Origin: Nicotiana tabacum
Lineage: Eukaryota; Streptophyta; Magnoliopsida; Solanales; Solanaceae
Reading direction: 5' to 3'
Length of the DNA: 64,000 bases
Assembly (NCBI RefSeq): GCF_000715075.1
Contig: NC_134085.1
Location: forward strand, 134,058,060 to 134,122,059
Both the position numbers and the translations under genes were made by a program. The notes under the pieces are model-generated. The model was not told the DNA's origin, made no database searches, and saw only the letters and a program-made list of their open reading frames with translations. Below are positions 21,226 through 31,752 of the stretch, one piece after another; positions within the stretch are counted from its first letter, which is position 1, and every line of letters begins with the position of its first letter.

Positions 21226-22730
21226 ATGGTGAGGACACGAGCGACCGGTCATGATGGATGACCACCAATACCACCAGCTGTGGTCACTAGAGGCCGAGGA
21301 CGCGGTCAAGGTCATGGTAGAGGCAGGGGTGTGGCCCGCACAACAGCTAGGGCAGCACCCGCAGATCCACTAGTCGCCCAGTTCAGAATCAGGTCCCGGT
21401 TGTGGATGCGCCAGCAGCACTAGCTCAGGAACCAGCTGTGATTCCAGGTCTTCAGAAGGCCTTGGCTCTGATTCTATCAGTATGCACTGGCCTAGCGCAG
21501 CCGGACTTAGTTACTACAGTCGCAACTACTTCTCAGGCCGGAGGAGGCAATCAGATTCCCGTCTCTCGCACACCTGAGCAGGTCGTGCAGGGACTTCAGA
21601 CACCGGGGGCATATCCAGCCCAGCCGGTTGCATCTGCTCAGGACTATGTAGCTCCTGCCATGCAAGAGGACGAGCAGCATAGGTTGGAGAGGTTTGGTAG
21701 ACTTCAGCCTCTCACTTTTAGTGGTGCAGAGGGTGAGGATGCCTAAGGTTTCTTGGACAAGTGCCAGAGGATTCTTCACACAGTAGGTATTTTTGAGACC
21801 AATGGGGTGGATTTCACTACTTTTCAATTTTTTGGAGCTACCTTCACGTGGTGGGAGGCGTATGAGAGGCGTAGGCCTGTTGGTGCAGCACCCCTTACCT
21901 GGCAGTAATTCTCCGTTTTCTTTTTGGAAAAGTATGTGTCGTAGTCTCGCAGAGAGGAGCTGCGCAGGCAGTTCGAGTGGTTGCATCAGGGATAGATGAT
22001 TGTGTCGTAGTATGAGATGAGGTTCTTAGAGTTAGCTCGTCATGTTATTTAGTTGGTTCTGATAGATAAAGAGAGGATTAAGAGGTTTGTTAATGGCCTC
22101 ACATATCAGCTTCATATTCTTATGACCAGGGGGAGGGTGTCTGGTGCTACTTTTGAGGAGGTTGTAGACATTGCTCATGAGATTTAGTTAGTTAGGCTCT
22201 AGGAGCGATATGAGAGGGAGGCCAAAAAGCCTCGGGGATCTGGTAGTTATGGTGGTGCTCCTTCAAGAGGTTAGTTTCAGCACGGCAGAGGCCGTCCATT
22301 CAGGCATGCTCAGCCCGCTCGCCCATGTTATTGTGGGGCGTCATTGGGTCATGGTTCTCACAATTCTCGTCAGGGCCAATCATCACTTAGTGCCCTTGCA
22401 GCTCAGAGTTCGTCCCGTGCTCTATCAGTTCAGGGTTCTTCTATGCCAGGTACATTTGCTAGTCATTCCGGTGCTAGGGGTTCCCTTCAGTCCCCGTCTC
22501 ACGCACCCGGGAGTTGATATGATTGTGGAGAGATGGGTCATATGTGGAGGCAGTGTCCTTGTTATCTTGGGGTTCATCTCAGCAGAAGAGTCAGCCATTG
22601 GCTTCAGCGCCAGTTACTTCACCATCACCCACCCAGTCAGCTAGGGGTGAGGGACAATCATCTAGAGGTTTTCCCAGAGGGAGAGGTCGGTCAGGTGGTG
22701 GTCAGGCCCATTTCTATGTACTTCTAGCTA
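21226..22730 (+). pseudogene. gag relic (chromovirus)
   Basis: Starts at the first ATG after the PBS (MVRTRATGHDG), where a TGA soon follows. A frameshift near 21,385 leads to a readable segment, 21,402-21,746, rich in Ala, Gln and Pro and ending in FGRLQPLTFSGAEGEDA, the usual entry to the retrotrans_gag domain. The domain continues broken by stops through 22,200. A zinc-knuckle relic is at about 22,518-22,560 as YDCGEMGHMWRQC, and the first Cys position is a TGA/Tyr pair, so the knuckle is non-functional. The tail is Arg/Gly/Ser-rich (GFPRGRGRSGGGQ). Gag would package the element RNA into particles. Confidence 0.78.
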
Positions 22731-22739
22731 GACAGATGT

Positions 22740-23066
22740 TATTGCTTCAGATGTTGTCATTACATGTATTATTTCAGTCTGCCATAGAGATGCCTCTGTA
22801 TTATTTGATCTCGGTTCCACTTATTCTTATGTGTTATCATATTTTGCTCAATATAACATCGAAGTCTACCATACATAACAACAACAGATCCACTCGGGTC
22901 TCCAGACCCTCAATAGTCACCACACATGACCGGTTTACACGGTCTACAACATCAGTATCGCCCACCGGAGTAGATACACGAACAGGTGAAACAAGAGAGT
23001 CACATGGTATATCCAAATAATGAGCATACATAACAACAACAGAAGTATCGCCCACTCAATTTGTGG
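22740..23066 (+). pseudogene. Protease relic with inverted internal block (chromovirus)
   Basis: The plus strand carries the start of an aspartic protease domain: CHRDASVLFDLGSTYSYV spans the active site near 22,801, with DLGS where DSG or DTG is usual. After FAQY the plus-strand homology stops. The next part of the domain is encoded on the minus strand (YLDIPCDSLVSPV, STPVGD, VVDRV, RVDLLLL, VDFDVIL) between about 23,032 and 22,851. Plus-strand homology resumes at HAILDCHAK (about 23,080). The block is thus an in situ inversion with small duplications at its right edge. Confidence 0.8.
22851..23066 (-). other. Inverted, patchwork segment inside protease
   Basis: Minus-strand protease code occupies 22,851-23,032. 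Then CATACATAACAACAACAG (also at 22,870) and AGTATCGCCCAC (also at 22,954-22,965) are repeated. After these, CCACTCAATTTGTGG at 23,052-23,066 is the reverse complement of 23,129-23,143. Several short jumps between strands are needed to build it. Confidence 0.75.
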
Positions 23067-24778
23067 ATCTGTGTCATGCTATTTTGGACTGTCATGCTAA
23101 GATAGTGACATTGGATATGCCGGGTGTGCCACAAATTGAGTGGCGAGGTTCGACTGATTATGTTCCTAGTAGGGTAATCTCATTTTTGAAGGCCCAACGT
23201 ATGGTTGGGAAGGGTTTCCTTTCATATCTAGCCTTTGTGAGAGATTATTTTGCAAAGACTCCCAATATTGATTCTGTTCCAATTGTGAGGGATTTTCCTG
23301 ACATGTTTCCTACAGACATGCCGGGCATGCCACCGGACAGGGATATTGATTTTGGTATTGATCTGGTGCCGTGCACTCAGCCTATTTCTATTCCGCCATA
23401 TCGTATGGCACTAGCGGAGTTGAAGGAGTTAAAGGATCAGCTTCAGGAACTCCTTGATAAGGGGTTCATTCGGCCTAGTGTGTCTCCTTGGGATGTGCCG
23501 GTTCTATTTGTGAAGAAGAAGGATGGCACGATGAGGATGTGCATTGACTATAGGCAATTGAACAAAGTAACAATTAAGAACAAGTATCCTTTGCCTTGCA
23601 TTGATGATTTGTTTGACCAGCTTCAGGGAGCGAGAGTGTTCTCCAAGATTGATCTCCGTTCAACTTATCACTAGTTGAAGATCAAGGAATCAGATATTCG
23701 TAAGACATCTTTCAGGACCCGATATGGTCATTATGAGTTCTTGGTGATGTCTTTTGGGCTGACCAATGCCCCAACAACTTTCATGCATTTGATGAACATC
23801 GTGCTCCGGCCTTATCTTGACTCGTTCATCATAGTCTTCGTTGATGATATTCTGGTGTATTCGCATAGTCAGGAGGAGCATGCAGAGCATTTGATAGTTG
23901 TGTTGTAGAGATTGAGGGAGGAGAAACTTTATGCAAAGTTCTCCAAGTGTGAGTTTTGGCTCAGTTCAGTGGCTTTCTTAGGGCACGCGGTGTCTAGCGA
24001 GGGTATTCAGGTTGATTCAAAGAAGATAGAGGCAGTTCAGAGTTGGTCTAGACTGTCCTCAGCCATAGAGATTCATAGCTTTCTTAGTTTGGAGGGTTAT
24101 TACTGCCATTTTATTCAGGGATTCTCATCTATCGCATCGCCCTTGACCAAGTTGACTCAGAAGGGTGCTTTATTTGTCTGGTCGTACAGGTATGAGGAGA
24201 GCTTTCAGAAGCTCAAGACAGCTTTGACCACAACTCCAGTGTTAGTTTTGCCATCAACTTTAGGTTCATATACCGTGTATTGTGATGCTTCGAGAGTTGG
24301 TATTGGGTGTGTATTGATGCAGGAGGGTAGAGTTATTGCTTATGCTTCTCGCCAGTTGAAGCCCCATGAGAAGAACTACCATGTTCATGATTTGGAGTTG
24401 GCCGCCATTGTTCACACGTTGAAGATTTGGAGGAATTACTTGTATGGTGTGTCTTGTGAGGTGTTTACTGATCATCGTATCCTCCAGCACTTGTTCGAGC
24501 AGAAGGATTTCAATTTGAGGCAACGGAGATGGTTGGAATTGTTAAAAGATTATGATATTACTATATTGTACCATCCGGGGAAGGCCAATGTGGTGGTCGG
24601 TGCCTTGAGTAGGAAGACGGTGAGTATGGGGAGTTTGGCATATATTCTAGTTGAGGAGAGACCTCTTGCAATTGATATTCAGGCCTTGGCCAATCGGTTC
24701 GTGAGGTTAGATATTTTGGAGCCCAGTCGGGTATTGGCTTGCGTGATTTCTCGGTCTTCCTTATATGATCGCATATGA
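23067..24778 (+). pseudogene. Reverse transcriptase and RNase H relic (chromovirus)
   Basis: One continuous frame broken by stops at 23,672 (TAG), 23,906 (TAG) and 24,776 (TGA), each a single C-to-T change from CAG or CGA in the expected context. RT motifs are clear: [17 protein letters not shown], then [22 protein letters not shown], and the catalytic VDDILVYS. The thumb and connection follow ([18 protein letters not shown]). RNase H has [25 protein letters not shown] and VFTDHRIL, ending with DALSR changed to GALSR. Family members run continuously from protease into integrase. The frame is remarkably well kept apart from the stops, so most decay is recent point mutation. Confidence 0.9.
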
Positions 24779-26220
24779 GAGCGCTAGTATGATTATCCTC
24801 ATTTGCTTGTCCTTAAGGATAGGGTTCAGCATGATGATGCTAGAGATGTGACTATTGGTGATGATGGGGTGTTGAGGATGCAGGGACGGATATGTGTGCC
24901 TAATGTGGATGTGCTTCGGGAGTTGATTTTGGAGGAGGCCCATAGCTCGCGGTATTCCATTCAGCCGGGTGCCGCGAAGATGTATCAAGATCAGAGACAA
25001 CATTTTTGGTGGAGGAGGACATTGTGGGATTTGTAACTCGGTGTCTCAATTGTCAGCATGTGAAATATGAGCATCAGAGACCGGGTGACTTGCTTCAGCA
25101 GATGGATATTCGAGAATGAAATTGGGAGAGGATCACTATGGATTTTTTAGTTGGACTCCCACGGACTTTGAAGAAATTCGATGCTATTTGGGTGATTGTG
25201 GATCGGCTGACCAAGCCTGTGCACTTCATTCTTATGTGTACCACCTATTCTTTAGAGCGGTTGGCAGAGATCTATATCCAAGAGATTGTTCATTTGTATG
25301 GTGTCCCAATTTCCACCATTTCAGATAGGGGCACTCAGTTTACTTTGTAGTTTTGGAGGTCTGTGCAGCGAGAGTTGGGTACTCAGGTTGAGCTGAGCAC
25401 AACTTTTCACCCTTAGACGGACGGGCAGTCCGAGAGCACTATTCAGAAATTGGAGGACATGTTGCATGCTTGTGTCATTGATTTTGGAGGGTCATGGGAT
25501 CAGTTTCTACCACTCGCACAGTTTTCTTATAATAACAACTACCAGTTAAGTATTCAGATGGCTCCATATGAGGCTTTGAATGAGAGGCGATGTAGATCTC
25601 CAGTTGGTTGGTTTGAGCTAGGTGAGGCTAGGCTATTGGGGACAGACTTGGTGCAGGATGCATTAGACAAGGTGAAGGTGATTCAGGAGAGGCTTCATAC
25701 AACACAGTCGAGACAAAAGAGTTATGCTGATAGGAAGGTTCAGGATGTGTCCTACATGGTTGGTGAGAAGGTTCTGTTGAAGGTTTCACCCATGAAGGGT
25801 GTTATGAGATTTGAGAAGTAGGGTAAATTGAGTCCTCAGTTCATTGGGCCTTTTGAGGTGCTTCAGAGGATTGGGGAGGTGGCTTATGAGCTTGCTTTGC
25901 CACCCAACTTGTGTAGTGTGCATCTGGTATTTCATGTTTCTATGCTCCGGAAGTATATTGGGGACCCATCTCATGTTCTGGATTTCAGTATGGTGCAGTT
26001 AGATGGTGATTTGACTTATGATGTGGAGCCAGAAACTATTTTGGAACGTCAGATTCGAAAGTTGAGATCAAAGGATATATCTCTAGTAAAAGTGCAGTGG
26101 AGAGGTCGCCCGTGGAGGAGGCTACCTAGGAGACCAAGCAGGAGACGCAGAGCAGATATCCTCACCTATTTGAGGCTTCAGGTATGTTTCTTGACTCATT
26201 CGAGGACGAACGTTTGTTTA
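24779..26220 (+). pseudogene. Integrase with chromodomain-like C-terminus, relic (chromovirus)
   Basis: The zinc domain is split by a frameshift near 25,017, but its CLNC and earlier HSSRYSI are visible. The catalytic core has Asp in ITMDFLVGLP, Asp in ISDRGTQF and Glu in DGQSESTIQ. In-frame TAGs stand at about 25,328 and 25,416 where Gln is expected, and another at 25,819. The GPF-type segment follows (SPQFIGPFEVLQRIG), then VFHVSMLRKY. The end (ILERQIRKLRSKDI, VKVQWR) is the start of a chromodomain, which shifts frame at about 26,107 and carries a TAG where Trp of the aromatic cage is expected. Chromodomains direct integration to heterochromatin. Confidence 0.85.
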
Positions 26221-26232
26221 AGAAGAGGAGGA
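26220..26232 (+). other. Polypurine tract (chromovirus)
   Basis: AAGAAGAGGAGGA directly precedes the TGTAATGACC start of the 3' LTR. It is the plus-strand primer site. Confidence 0.85.
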
Positions 26233-29061
26233 TGTAATGACCCAGCCGATCATTTCATGAGTTACTGCTCTGTTTCCTCCATTTCTGCTTCTTATTGCCT
26301 TGTTCAGTTTTATTTTATGTTATCGGGTTGGTTGTCTTGGGTTCGGAAAAGTTTTGGTAAGGTTGGAGTCACTTACTCTCTTTTGAGGAAGCTGAAGTTG
26401 GAAAATCAACTAGATGTTGACTTATGTGTTATAGGGCTCATATGTGAGTTCCGACTGTTCGAATAGCTTCGAGAAGTGATTTGGGATTTAGGATCATGAT
26501 CGGAATGTATTTTGGAGGTCCAAAGTAGATTTAGGCTTGAATTGGCGAAATTGGAATTTTGGCATTTTCCGGTTGATAGGTAAGATTTTGATATAGGGGT
26601 TGGAATGGAATTCCGGAAGTTGTAGTAGGTCTGTTGTGTCATTTGGGATGTGTGTGCAAAATTTCAGGTCATTCGGACGTGGTTTGATGGATGTTTTGAT
26701 CAAAAGCATAATTCGGAAGATTTTGGAACCATAGGCTTGAATCCGATGTGTTTTTGTTGATTCGATGTTGTTTGAGGTATTTTGAAGATTGGTATAGGTT
26801 TGGATGGTGGTATGTCACTTGTTTGAGCATTTTGTTGAGGTCCCGGGGGCATCGGGGTGATTTTGAATGGTTGACGGAAAGATAGAAATTTGGAAATGGC
26901 AACTGAAGTTGTAGGACTGTTGTCATAATTGCATCTGCGGTTGGAAGGCCGCAGGTGCGACCCCCGCAGATGCGGAAGACTAATCGCAGAAGCAGAAGGA
27001 GCCAAGGAAGGCAGGAACTGCAGAAGCGGTTGAGGAACCGAGCGCAGCTACGGGTTGTGCATTACAGATGCAAAAATTGAAGATTTAAGTGGTGACCGCA
27101 GAAGCGGTGCTTGGGACCATAGAAGCGGTTGCGCAGGAGCGAGTACTAGACCGCATGTGCGAAAAGCCTGGGCCGGAAGGTATAAAAGAATTCCTTTGTG
27201 ATTTTGAGTTGTTCTTCACCATTTCAAGTCGGTTTTAGAGCTTTTTGAGAGATTTTGAAGAGGGATTCAAGGGATAACGTCTGGAGATAAGATTTTTGAA
27301 GCTAATAATCGATCCTATGGCATTATTTCATTGATTTGGCCTAAGATTAATGGAAATTAAGGGTTAAAAATTGGGGATTAGGGCTTGGTATTGGAGATCT
27401 TGACTTTAGGATTTTATGAGCCATTTGTGGTCGAATTTTGGGACTTTTGATATATATGAACTCGTGGGGAGATAAGGAATCTATTGATGTAAATTTTATC
27501 GAATTCCGAGACGTGGCCAGGGGTCAAGTTTTGGTTAATTTCGGGATTTATGTAGTAAGTTGATTATTTTCATGGGCTTTGTTCCCTTAGCATATTTTGA
27601 CGTCGTGATTCTGATTTTGGATAGATTCGACGCGAGTTGAGGCCGATTCGAGGGGCAAAGGCGTCGCGGGCTAGAGTTTGGCCCAAAGTGAGCTGAGTAA
27701 TGATTGTAAATTTTTTCCTGAGGGTATGAAACCCCGAATTTCACATCGTTGTGCTATATTGAGGTGACACACACGCTAGATGACGAGCATGGGGTCGTGC
27801 ACCGTCGGGGTTTGTGACTTAGTCCACCCCGAATAACTGTTTTACCGCGCAATTGATTGAAAATTGTTTGTTATCATCATGTTTTGGGCTGAATGCCATA
27901 TTTGGGCCTCGTGCCAACTGTTTGGACCCTTAGGGGATTTTTACTGCTATTTCCTTACTATTTTGATTTGATATTTGTACTCAATCATGCTATATTCTAC
28001 TGTTTTCATAACTTAGCCATGTTTACTCTATTTTCATACTTTAAATGATATTTTGGGCTGAAGATCATGTTTTACTATGCCGAGTGGCTTTTAGTGATTT
28101 CTAACTTAGTAGGGTCGAGGGCCTGTGTTGTGAGGATTTTAATTGGATCGGGCTGCACGTCGCAGCAGTGTTGTACTGGTTATGATTATGAGGCCGAGGG
28201 CTTGAGTTATACGCCACAAGGTGGCTTGATATGAGGTCGAGAGCCTATTGATTATTCCACGAGATGGCCTGATATTGCACTTAGGCCATAAGGGGCCCCT
28301 CCCGATGTCTGTACACCCCCAGTGAGCGCGGGTACCCATTGTGATATGAGATATAGCCCGAGGGGCTGGTGTTGTTCCATGTTATTGCGCGAGGGGCTGA
28401 TTCTATTGACATTGTGCCCGAGGGGAGGATTTTATGTGTTTATCTTTTCTAGTTGTTTTTCATTTACTTGTTAAACTGTTAAAAAGGTGTTTTAAAGAAA
28501 CTTATTCTGAATCAAGGCGTTTTATAAGATTTCACTGTTTTATTGCATTTATTTGGTTTTACTCTGCTTTCTTATAGCATATTGTTGTGTTCTTTACGTG
28601 ATTTCTTATCACTTAGTCTTCATTTATTATTATTAATCACTGAGTTGGAGTACTCACTTTACTCGATGCACCCTGTGTGCAGATTCAGGAGCTTCAGGTC
28701 CCACTAGTGAGGGTTGACTGCTCAGCAGGCTATTCGAAGTCCACTAGGTAGCTGCTTGGCATTCGCAGCCTAGTGTTTCTCCCTCCTATTTTATTTCCCT
28801 TGTTCTACTTATGTAATAGATTGTGTAAACTCTTTCAGACTTGTAGATTTATGATAGATGCTCATGACTGGTAACACCCCAATGTCAGGCTATGTCTATT
28901 CCACAAATGTGTACTGTTTCACTGTTTATTCGGGATTTAATCATGTTAAAGACATAAATTGTGTTATTTTAATTACTTAAAATGAATTAGGTGTTGTGTC
29001 GGATGGTCTTGTCTACATGAAAGGCGCCATCACGACCGGGTCTGGGTTTAGGGTCATGACA
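26233..29061 (+). repeat. Chromovirus 3' LTR
   Basis: Runs from TGTAATGACCCAGCC to GGGTCATGACA. It is colinear with the 5' LTR and keeps two segments the 5' copy has lost. It carries the same CpG palindrome array and TATAAAAG box (27,181-27,188). The start is fixed by the PPT and the end by the AATAA duplication. Confidence 0.92.
27181..27188 (+). promoter_or_regulatory. TATA box, chromovirus 3' LTR
   Basis: TATAAAAG in the same context as in the 5' LTR. It could drive read-out into TatX gag to the right. Confidence 0.55.
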
Positions 29062-29066
29062 AATAA
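29062..29066. other. Target-site duplication AATAA, right
   Basis: Identical to 18,300-18,304 and directly after the CA of the chromovirus 3' LTR. Confidence 0.85.
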
Positions 29067-29549
29067 ATGCATTTGTACTATGTTGGGATTCCCCTTCATA
29101 TATAAATGAGATCCTTATCATTTTGTAAGGGGATCTGATACACAATATGAGTGTACAAGAAAATTCTCTCTACACCCTAACTTAACACATTCTCTTGATC
29201 TCAGTACTTATATTTATTGCTTACGTTTATTGTATTCTATTTATTGTTCTTCATTTATTGCTCATTATTGGTCATAAAGAGCCGCTATCTAATTTATCAT
29301 AACTGTTAGTCCTCCATCGACTGTCTTTTGCCAAGCATCCGACTTGACCTCGAGGTCCTGTATACATAAGCTCGAGGCTCAGATTTCTAGCCATTCGGTT
29401 TGATTATTATACTATCTACAAGCTATTATCTTATTGTTTCTAATCTTTCACTTAGCATCTATTGCCTAACAACTAGCATAAAAAAAGATCACATATTTAT
29501 AGAACCACGAAATCAAATCTAATTGTTATTACCATTTTCAAGGTAAATA
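29062..29549 (+). repeat. TatX 5' LTR, right part, with TATA box
   Basis: Continues the LTR interrupted at 18,304. A TATA box lies at 29,097-29,107 (CATATATAAATGAG), followed by AGAAAATTCTCTCTACACC, a likely transcription start region. The LTR ends at GGTAAATA, directly before the PBS. The terminal dinucleotide is TA instead of CA, probably a C-to-T change. Confidence 0.65.
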
Positions 29550-29550
29550 G

Positions 29551-29566
29551 TTTGGCGCCCACCATG
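29551..29566 (+). other. Primer-binding site (TatX)
   Basis: TTTGGCGCCCACCATG directly follows the LTR. TGGCGCCCACC is a PBS form I recognise from plant Tat-like elements. Confidence 0.6.
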
Positions 29567-29667
29567 AGGCTAAAAATAATGGTGATTGTTTTCTTGCTGG
29601 TTTAACACATAACACAAGTTATCTTTCACGATTTTTCTTGTTCAAGAATCTTTAATTTCAGGTCAGA

Positions 29668-30189
29668 ATGTCTAACTCAGTGAATGCACGCGAAAACAAC
29701 GGTCTTGAGGACCATGGAGAAAATGGTGTAGTTGTTCCAAGTTTGGTGCACCACCACGAAACCTTGAGGATGCACCAGAGCCAATCCCCGTGGATGTGGT
29801 CTCATGCGATGCCCAACACGTTGATATAAGCTCACACACTAATAAGAGTATACACCAAGGAGATCAAAAAGAAGTCCAAAAAACCCCAGCTCGGGAGGAA
29901 CAAGAGGTTAGCCTTCACATTATTTTTAAGATGTTGCAGGCACAACAGTTGGCAATCGCTCAGCTGCAAAGCCACCAAAAAACCCCAAGTACAGCTGCCC
30001 CGGGAATGGCCTCTCGGACCGAACAGGTATCGGAAAGGTCGAGTAACAATGGGTCGGCAGCCAATCCCACTATTATAAACATGCCCGAGGACCTAACAAA
30101 GAGGATTGAATCGGGCGAGAAGATGATAGAAGCCAACGACAAAAAGGTGGAAACCTACAATTCAAGGGTCTACCAGATCTCGGGCACAC
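29668..30189 (+). pseudogene. TatX gag, first part, cut by Athila insertion
   Basis: ATG at 29,668 opens MSNSVNARENNG; a frameshift at about 29,755-29,780 moves to the frame of VDVVSCDAQHV. The readable part has a helical Gln-rich segment (MLQAQQLAIAQLQ) and a conserved PTIINMPEDLTKR and KKVETYNSRVYQI, as in gag of a Solanaceae Tat-like group. At 30,189 the Athila LTR begins, so the frame ends a few codons into it. The remainder of this gag is found inverted at 57,549-58,808. Confidence 0.75.
30185..30189. other. Athila target-site duplication, left copy (CACAC)
   Basis: Precedes TGATAACTTAGG. The partner, read on the minus strand at 58,808-58,804, is CGCAC. The difference is a CpG-to-CpA change. 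Confidence 0.65.
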
Positions 30190-30394
30190 TGATAACTTAG
30201 GATTTTTACGTGTTTATGCCCCTACTTGCCTATGCTAAATTGATACAAAATAGTCCCAAAATGCTCACAAGTTGTTCTCGATTGCAGCTTTCATCGACAA
30301 AGTGACGAAATGTCAAAAATCGGCTAAAAAAGGAGTGAAATCTGCTCAAGTATCAAAGACCAAGAGAATTGAAGAAGAAAGGGCCTAGTGCGGA

Positions 30395-30650
30395 CCGCAT
30401 AACAGTGACTGCAGCCGCACTAGGAGGTTTAGAGACATGACATATTCAGGCTTAAAGAAACGCGGCCACGGTAGGATTTTCACGGTCCGCGGTGAACCTT
30501 CGCGGCCGCACCCCAGCTTTGAGCGGTCCACGTTCATAAGGTTCAGAGAAGGGAACTTTTGATCACACGGTCACGACAGCGCGGACCGAGCCAGTTGCCA
30601 TCACGACCGCGGTACACTTCCACGCGGTCCGCGTCCCCCAGTTCAAGTTA
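30395..30650 (+). promoter_or_regulatory. Array of GCGGNCCGCG-type palindromes upstream of TATA (Athila LTR)
   Basis: Copies include GTGCGGACCGCA, ACGCGGCCACGG, ACGGTCCGCGGTG, CGCGGCCGC, GCGCGGACCG, GACCGCGGT and CGCGGTCCGCG. The array ends about 35 bp before TATAAATAG. The 3' LTR has the same array at 40,197-40,445, and a longer related array stands at 35,520-36,080. Confidence 0.65.
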
Positions 30651-30683
30651 TCAAATAGTTGAAGTCCAGTTTTTTTAGCCTAG

Positions 30684-30692
30684 TATAAATAG
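30684..30692 (+). promoter_or_regulatory. TATA box, Athila 5' LTR
   Basis: TATAAATAG, identical in the 3' LTR at 40,494-40,502. Confidence 0.65.
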
Positions 30693-31637
30693 AACATTTT
30701 ACCATTATTAGGGTCGGTTTTTATCTGGGGAACTTGAGACGAAAGCTGCGCTGGGTGTTGTAGCCATTTTTGGCATATTTTGCTTCCCATTAACAATAGA
30801 TTATTGTAGTTTCTTCTTAGTAATTAATTAATATGTTTAGTTCTTCATCTATTTCTTCAGTTTTTTCCTTAATTATGTGTAGATAAACTCATTAGCTAGG
30901 GTTGTGTCTCAACCCTAGTGTGGGTAATTGATGGGTGTTGCCATCTAGGGTTAGATTGATATTGGGTGTTTTCTATTTGGGTTGATTTTATGTTTTTATT
31001 CAAGAATTGGTGGTTGCAAACGCTGATTCAAGCTTAGTGGGTTTAACTCTTCTTGAGAAAGAGAGTCTATGACCCAAAAATTGACTCAACAAGAAATTGG
31101 GATGGACCCATGAGAAATGGTAGTCCTAATTAACGGGTTAAATCTCGAGATAGTAATCACCCTACTTGAACCCTGGTTGCTTGGTCTCATTGGCCTATCC
31201 AATTGGTCTCGAGAGAGTCAATTGGGAAAAATCACTCTCTCTACTGAGAGGTGTGAGAGTGGATGCAATTGTGCAACGGTTTCAACATAATCCCCAAATA
31301 TGTCAATCTATCCCTAGTAACATCTACCCGTCAATTAGCCACCTAGGTGATGTTACAACCCTAGTTCTCTTCTTACCATTAATTACAACATAGCAATATT
31401 CTCCTAGCATAATTTAGCTTTAACCCTTAGTTTTATAATAGTGGTTATAAATACAAAAACTCAAGAAATGTTTGAAGTGACATTAGAAGCACAACCGCAA
31501 CTCTAGGCTAGACAGAAAATACAACTCCACTACTAGCTCCCTATGGAAATTCAATCCCGGACATCTGTTCAGGTAAAAGCTATTATGACCCGCTCTTCCT
31601 ACCATAGTGTAGTGTCGAGTAGGCAGCGATCACCTTT

Positions 31638-31655
31638 TGGTGCCGTTGCTGGGGA
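31638..31655 (+). other. Primer-binding site (Athila)
   Basis: TGGTGCCGTTGCTGGGGA is five bases after the LTR end. It is two changes from TGGCGCCGTTGCCGGGGA, the PBS common in Athila elements. Confidence 0.85.
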
Positions 31656-31752
31656 GCTTACAGTGTTGACTATCTGTTTAGTTAGTTTTATGTTTTGCTT
31701 CTCTTTCCTTCTTGTTTACTAATTTTGTTTGTGTCGATCACTATCAAGTACA

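Larger units (their letters stand above)
18305..29061 (+). mobile_element. Tekay/Del-type chromovirus (Ty3/gypsy), full length but dead
   Basis: The element has two LTRs (2,720 and 2,829 bp), a TGGTATCAGAGC PBS, gag, protease, RT, RNase H, integrase with chromodomain-like tail, a purine-rich PPT and a perfect 5-bp target duplication. Domain order and the 3' tail place it in the chromovirus branch, most like Tekay/Del. It is inserted in the LTR of TatX. The gag has frameshifts, the protease is rearranged and pol has many stops, so it cannot move by itself. The 5' LTR has two deletions (about 85 and 20 nt) relative to the 3' LTR. Confidence 0.92.
30190..31632 (+). repeat. Athila 5' LTR, 1,443 bp
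   Basis: Runs from TGATAACTTAGG to GCAGCGATCA, with matching TGAT/ATCA ends. It aligns with 39,992-41,057 from its start, including the GC-rich palindrome stretch (30,395-30,650) and the TATA box. A small ORF at 31,166-31,393 lies wholly in the LTR and has no domain. Confidence 0.9.
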
